A stretch of 6,839 nt of DNA, from assembly GCA_024691065.1 (NCBI GenBank), contig JAILOA010000345.1, positions 1 to 6,839 of the forward strand, written 5' to 3'. Below, piece by piece: positions 4,772 to 6,839 of the stretch. Position numbers and translations under genes: made by a program. Position 1 is the stretch's first letter; each line of letters opens with the position of its first letter. The notes under the pieces are model-generated. The model was not told the origin of the DNA and did no database searches. It saw nothing but the letters and a program-made list of their open reading frames with translations. The DNA is from Lachnospiraceae bacterium. GTDB lineage: Bacteria; Bacillota; Clostridia; Lachnospirales; Lachnospiraceae.

Positions 4772-5608
4772 ATGAGTAAGGAAAGCTGGAAAGCCGGTAA
4801 TATGCTTTATCCCGTGCCTGCGGTGATGGTCAGTTGCCAAAGGGAAGGGGAGAGACCCAATATTATTACCATTGCCTGGACAGGTACCATTTGCACTAAT
4901 CCTCCGATGCTTTCGATTTCGATAAGACCGGAGCGATATTCCTATGATATAATCAAGGAAACGGGTGAATTTGTTGTAAATATCGTAAATAAGGATACTG
5001 TATTTGCCTGTGATTATTGTGGTGTAAGGTCCGGCAGGGATGTTGATAAATTTAAGGAAACCGGGCTTTCGGAGTATGTGTCTGATTTTATCGGGACGCC
5101 TGCAATTGCAGAATGCCCTGTAAATATTTACTGCAAGGTTAACAGGATAGTGGAACTTGGTTCACATAATATGTTTATTGCCGATGTTGTCGGTGTTACC
5201 GTCGAAGATGAATATATGGACGATAGCGGTCGTTTTGCTTTGGAAAATGCAGCGCCGATTTCTTATTCTCATGGAGAATATTTTGAAATGGGAGAGAAGC
5301 TTGGAAAATTTGGATATTCCGTGCAGAAGAAAGGGAAAAAGGCAAAGGACGCCGGAGGTGTGAAGGCCGGTAAGGCAAAGAATGCCGGAGGTGTGAAGGT
5401 CGGTAAGGCAAGGGACGCCGGAGGTGTGAAGGCCGGTAAGGCAAAAGACGCCGTAGGTGTGAAGGCCGGTAAGGCAAAGGACGCCGGAGGTGTGAAGGCC
5501 GGTAAGGCAAGGGACGCCGGAGGTTTGAAGGCCGGTAATACAAAGAATGTCGCAACAGCAAGGCATAAAAAAACCGGGAATAATAAAAAGAATAAGAAAA
5601 AATCTTAA
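4772..5608 (+). CDS. Flavin reductase-like FMN-binding protein with repetitive basic tail
   Basis: A 278-residue cytosolic protein. Residues 1-184 fit the flavin reductase-like / flavoredoxin family (FMN-binding split barrel): GNMLYPVPAVMVSC (9-22), NIITIAWTGTICTNPPMLSI (30-49), RPERYSYDIIKETGEFVVNI (52-71) and a C-terminal strand region around IVELGSHNMFIADVVGV (126-142). The family binds FMN and passes electrons to or from partner proteins or reduces flavin; the partner here is unknown. Cys80 and Cys83 form a CxxC-like pair, with Cys22, 41, 115 and 121 elsewhere. Family members usually end near residue 185-190. Here a tail of about 93 residues follows, holding six 11-residue repeats of KAKDAGGVKAG type (190-255), a degenerate seventh (256-266) and a lysine/asparagine-rich end. 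I count 27 Lys, 3 Arg and 5 Asp in it. Such a tail could bind nucleic acid, acidic proteins or membrane, all of which is inference. The gene appears to be a stand-alone unit behind an AT-rich repeat spacer. Confidence 0.85.
   Translation: MSKESWKAGNMLYPVPAVMVSCQREGERPNIITIAWTGTICTNPPMLSISIRPERYSYDIIKETGEFVVNIVNKDTVFACDYCGVRSGRDVDKFKETGLSEYVSDFIGTPAIAECPVNIYCKVNRIVELGSHNMFIADVVGVTVEDEYMDDSGRFALENAAPISYSHGEYFEMGEKLGKFGYSVQKKGKKAKDAGGVKAGKAKNAGGVKVGKARDAGGVKAGKAKDAVGVKAGKAKDAGGVKAGKARDAGGLKAGNTKNVATARHKKTGNNKKNKKKS
5339..5536 (+). repeat. Six in-frame 33-bp tandem repeats (coding minisatellite)
   Basis: Six exact-period 33-bp units start at 5339, 5372, 5405, 5438, 5471 and 5504; each encodes 11 residues. 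Units 1 and 5 are identical; units 3 and 6 differ from each other by one base and unit 3 from unit 1 by one base; unit 4 differs from unit 1 by two and unit 2 by three. A seventh, strongly decayed unit follows (5537-5569). The near identity implies recent expansion. Units are G+C-richer (many GCCGG) than the surrounding DNA. Because 33 is a multiple of three, gain or loss of units keeps the reading frame. Confidence 0.95.
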
Positions 5609-5766
5609 AATTGATATTTAAAGAGATAAATATAATTTATGCAGATATATTTTTTTAATGCATTTAATTATAAATGATATTAATTAAAATATAAAGCACA
5701 GGATTTATATTATATCTTTTAAAATATAAAAAATTCATTTAAAAAATTGAAAGGAATGATGGGAAA
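5609..5766. other. AT-rich spacer before the DUF975 gene
   Basis: Nearly all A and T with no gene or RNA I can recognise and no convincing terminator. A perfect TATAAT (5631-5636) follows TTGATA (5611-5616), but at 14 bp the spacing is short for a standard promoter, so it is only a candidate. AAGGA (5751-5755) lies 11 nt before the ATG at 5767 and is the probable ribosome site. Confidence 0.4.
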
Positions 5767-6839
5767 ATGTGGTCAATCGGAGATTTAAAAAGAAAAGCCA
5801 AGGACGTTATCAGACAAGCTTATGGAAGGTGTGTTCTTGTTTCTCTTATTTTTACTATTTTAACAGGTGGTTTAGGTAGCATAGGTGGAGGCGGGACTAG
5901 CTTTTTTTCGGGCATTATAAAGGGGTTCCAAGATAACAAAAAACCTGTAACTACTTATAATTATGATAATGACTATGATGACGATGATTATTATAGTTAT
6001 GATTATGATGACGATGGAGTTTACGATGATGATTATGATGATGATGATTATGATTACTACAATAGCCAATTAGATGGCGGTATACTTTGTGGAAGTGCTG
6101 TATCAAAGAAAATTGCTGTTAATACATTCAAATTTAATGCACCAAAGATTACTAAGTATGATGGTAGCGCGGTTATTAAAACAAATGGAGTATTTGCTGC
6201 TACTAATAAACTTGTAATGGGGGCTATGGAGACCGATTCCGCAACCGCAGCTCTTTTAGGTGTAGGAGCATTTGTTTTTGTGATAATAATAATTGCATCT
6301 CTGATTGGTGCAGCTTTTGGAATCTTTGTAACAAATCCTTTTATGGTTGGTGTGGATAATTTCTTCAGCAATCAGATATATGAAGATACAAATGTTGACT
6401 CTGTATTATATGCATTTAAGAGTGGTAATTATAAGAATATCTGCCTGGGAATGTTTGAGAGATCGATTTTTATTACATTATGGTCGATGTTATTTGTAAT
6501 TCCGGGTATTGTTAAATCTTATGAATATAGAATGGTTCCTTATGTTCTCGCTAATGATCCTAATTGTACACCTGCTGAGGCATTTGCAAAGTCTAAGCAG
6601 ATGATGGATGGTGAAAAAGGAAATGCTTTCCTTTTGGATCTTTCATTTATTGGATGGTATTTATTGTCATTGATTCCATTGGTAGGCTTGCTTTATGTTA
6701 CTCCTTATAAGAAGCTTACGGATGCATATCTGTTCGATGCTTTGAGAGATAAGGCTGGATTTGGCAGAATTTCAAATAATCCTTATGGAAACGGTGGTTA
6801 TAATACCGGTATGAACGGCGCTTATGGAAATACCATGAA
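5767..6839 (+). CDS. DUF975 family integral membrane protein (partial, 3' end beyond window)
   Basis: An open frame of 357 complete codons that runs off the right edge without a stop. The start MWSIGDLKRKAK is typical of DUF975 proteins, and the best match is the block ERSIFITLWSMLFVIPGIVK (231-250) followed by SYEYRMVPYVLANDP (251-265), TPAEAFAKSKQMMDGEKG (268-285) and a hydrophobic segment with PYKKLTDAYLFDALR (313-327). Likely membrane segments are about 22-40, 163-189, 232-248 and 287-311. Between the first two lies a long hydrophilic region, of which residues 64-98 are almost only Asp and Tyr with a few Asn, Ser, Gly and Val. The tail after 335 is Gly/Asn/Tyr-rich (NPYGNGGYNTG), as often seen in this family. 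The molecular function of DUF975 is unknown to me. It has its own spacer and ribosome site and no evident operon partner here. Family assignment is strong; function is not assigned. Confidence 0.85.
   Translation, partial: MWSIGDLKRKAKDVIRQAYGRCVLVSLIFTILTGGLGSIGGGGTSFFSGIIKGFQDNKKPVTTYNYDNDYDDDDYYSYDYDDDGVYDDDYDDDDYDYYNSQLDGGILCGSAVSKKIAVNTFKFNAPKITKYDGSAVIKTNGVFAATNKLVMGAMETDSATAALLGVGAFVFVIIIIASLIGAAFGIFVTNPFMVGVDNFFSNQIYEDTNVDSVLYAFKSGNYKNICLGMFERSIFITLWSMLFVIPGIVKSYEYRMVPYVLANDPNCTPAEAFAKSKQMMDGEKGNAFLLDLSFIGWYLLSLIPLVGLLYVTPYKKLTDAYLFDALRDKAGFGRISNNPYGNGGYNTGMNGAYGNTM
5956..6060 (+). repeat. GAT/TAT-rich low-complexity tract encoding an Asp/Tyr loop
   Basis: A purely in-frame run of GAT, GAC and TAT codons encodes residues 64-98 of the DUF975 protein. 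It looks like trinucleotide slippage. Read on the other strand it gives a meaningless poly-isoleucine frame. The acidic aromatic stretch lies in the loop after the first membrane segment; which side of the membrane it faces cannot be fixed here. Confidence 0.8.

Noticed and set aside
4520..4840. Minus-strand open frame of 106 codons with 10-residue repeats (KSNKFSLFYI-like)
   Set aside because: The repeats simply mirror the 30-bp intergenic DNA repeat, which is ten codons long; the frame overlaps the start of the flavin reductase gene and the end of the expansin gene and resembles no known protein.
5339..5536. CRISPR array (evenly spaced repeats)
   Set aside because: The 33-bp units are directly adjacent with no unique spacers, lie in frame inside a gene, and no cas genes are near.
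5162..5566. Two long minus-strand open frames with 11-residue repeats (TGLHTSGV and YRPSHLRRP types)
   Set aside because: They are reverse-strand readings of the 33-bp coding repeat within the flavin reductase tail. A multiple-of-three repeat without stops keeps several frames open by chance.
5872..6069. Minus-strand frame rich in Ile and Val that looks like a membrane peptide
   Set aside because: It is the complement of the GAT/TAT tract of the DUF975 gene; ATC/ATA codons on the other strand give poly-isoleucine with no other gene features.

Overview
The window looks like a stretch of chromosome from an AT-rich, low-GC Gram-positive anaerobe, most likely a Clostridia / Lachnospiraceae-type gut or rumen bacterium. 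This is inferred from the AT-rich spacers, strong AGGAGG ribosome sites, consensus sigma-A style promoters, a transketolase split into two genes, a short TalC-type transaldolase, a secreted expansin and a DUF975 membrane protein. No similarity search was possible, so the species is open. All six genes I accept lie on the + strand; the last runs off the right edge.

Layout. 1-119: a promoter with a perfect extended -10 and a leader. 120-545: a YbgC-like acyl-CoA thioesterase of the hot-dog fold. 546-758: a spacer with a long foldable element (560-618), a small inverted repeat (639-660) and a near-perfect promoter (675-703). 759-3252: a sugar-phosphate operon of transaldolase, transketolase N-terminal subunit and transketolase C-terminal subunit, together the non-oxidative branch of the pentose phosphate pathway. 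3253-3444: a spacer with a 14-bp direct repeat and a GC-capped hairpin directly before the next gene. 3445-4548: a secreted bacterial expansin with an extra N-terminal Ig-like (Big_2) domain. 4549-4771: a very AT-rich spacer with three exact-period 30-bp repeats. 4772-5608: a flavin-reductase-like FMN-binding protein ending in a lysine-rich tail built from six 33-bp repeats. 5609-5766: an AT-rich spacer. 5767-6839: a DUF975 polytopic membrane protein with an Asp/Tyr-rich loop, cut by the window end.

How the genes may work together. Transaldolase and the two transketolase halves interconvert pentose, triose, tetrose and hexose phosphates, the route used by fibre-degrading clostridia to bring xylose and arabinose into glycolysis. 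The expansin next door would loosen plant cell wall outside the cell. A plant-polysaccharide lifestyle would tie these together, but that is inference from proximity; the expansin has its own spacer and is probably its own transcription unit. The flavin reductase and DUF975 genes show no evident link to either.

I do not see a defence system, mobile element, CRISPR array, tRNA or rRNA. The most unusual points are the Big_2-expansin architecture with an altered aromatic binding surface, the expanding 33-bp coding repeat, the 30-bp intergenic repeat, and the unassigned foldable element at 560-618.
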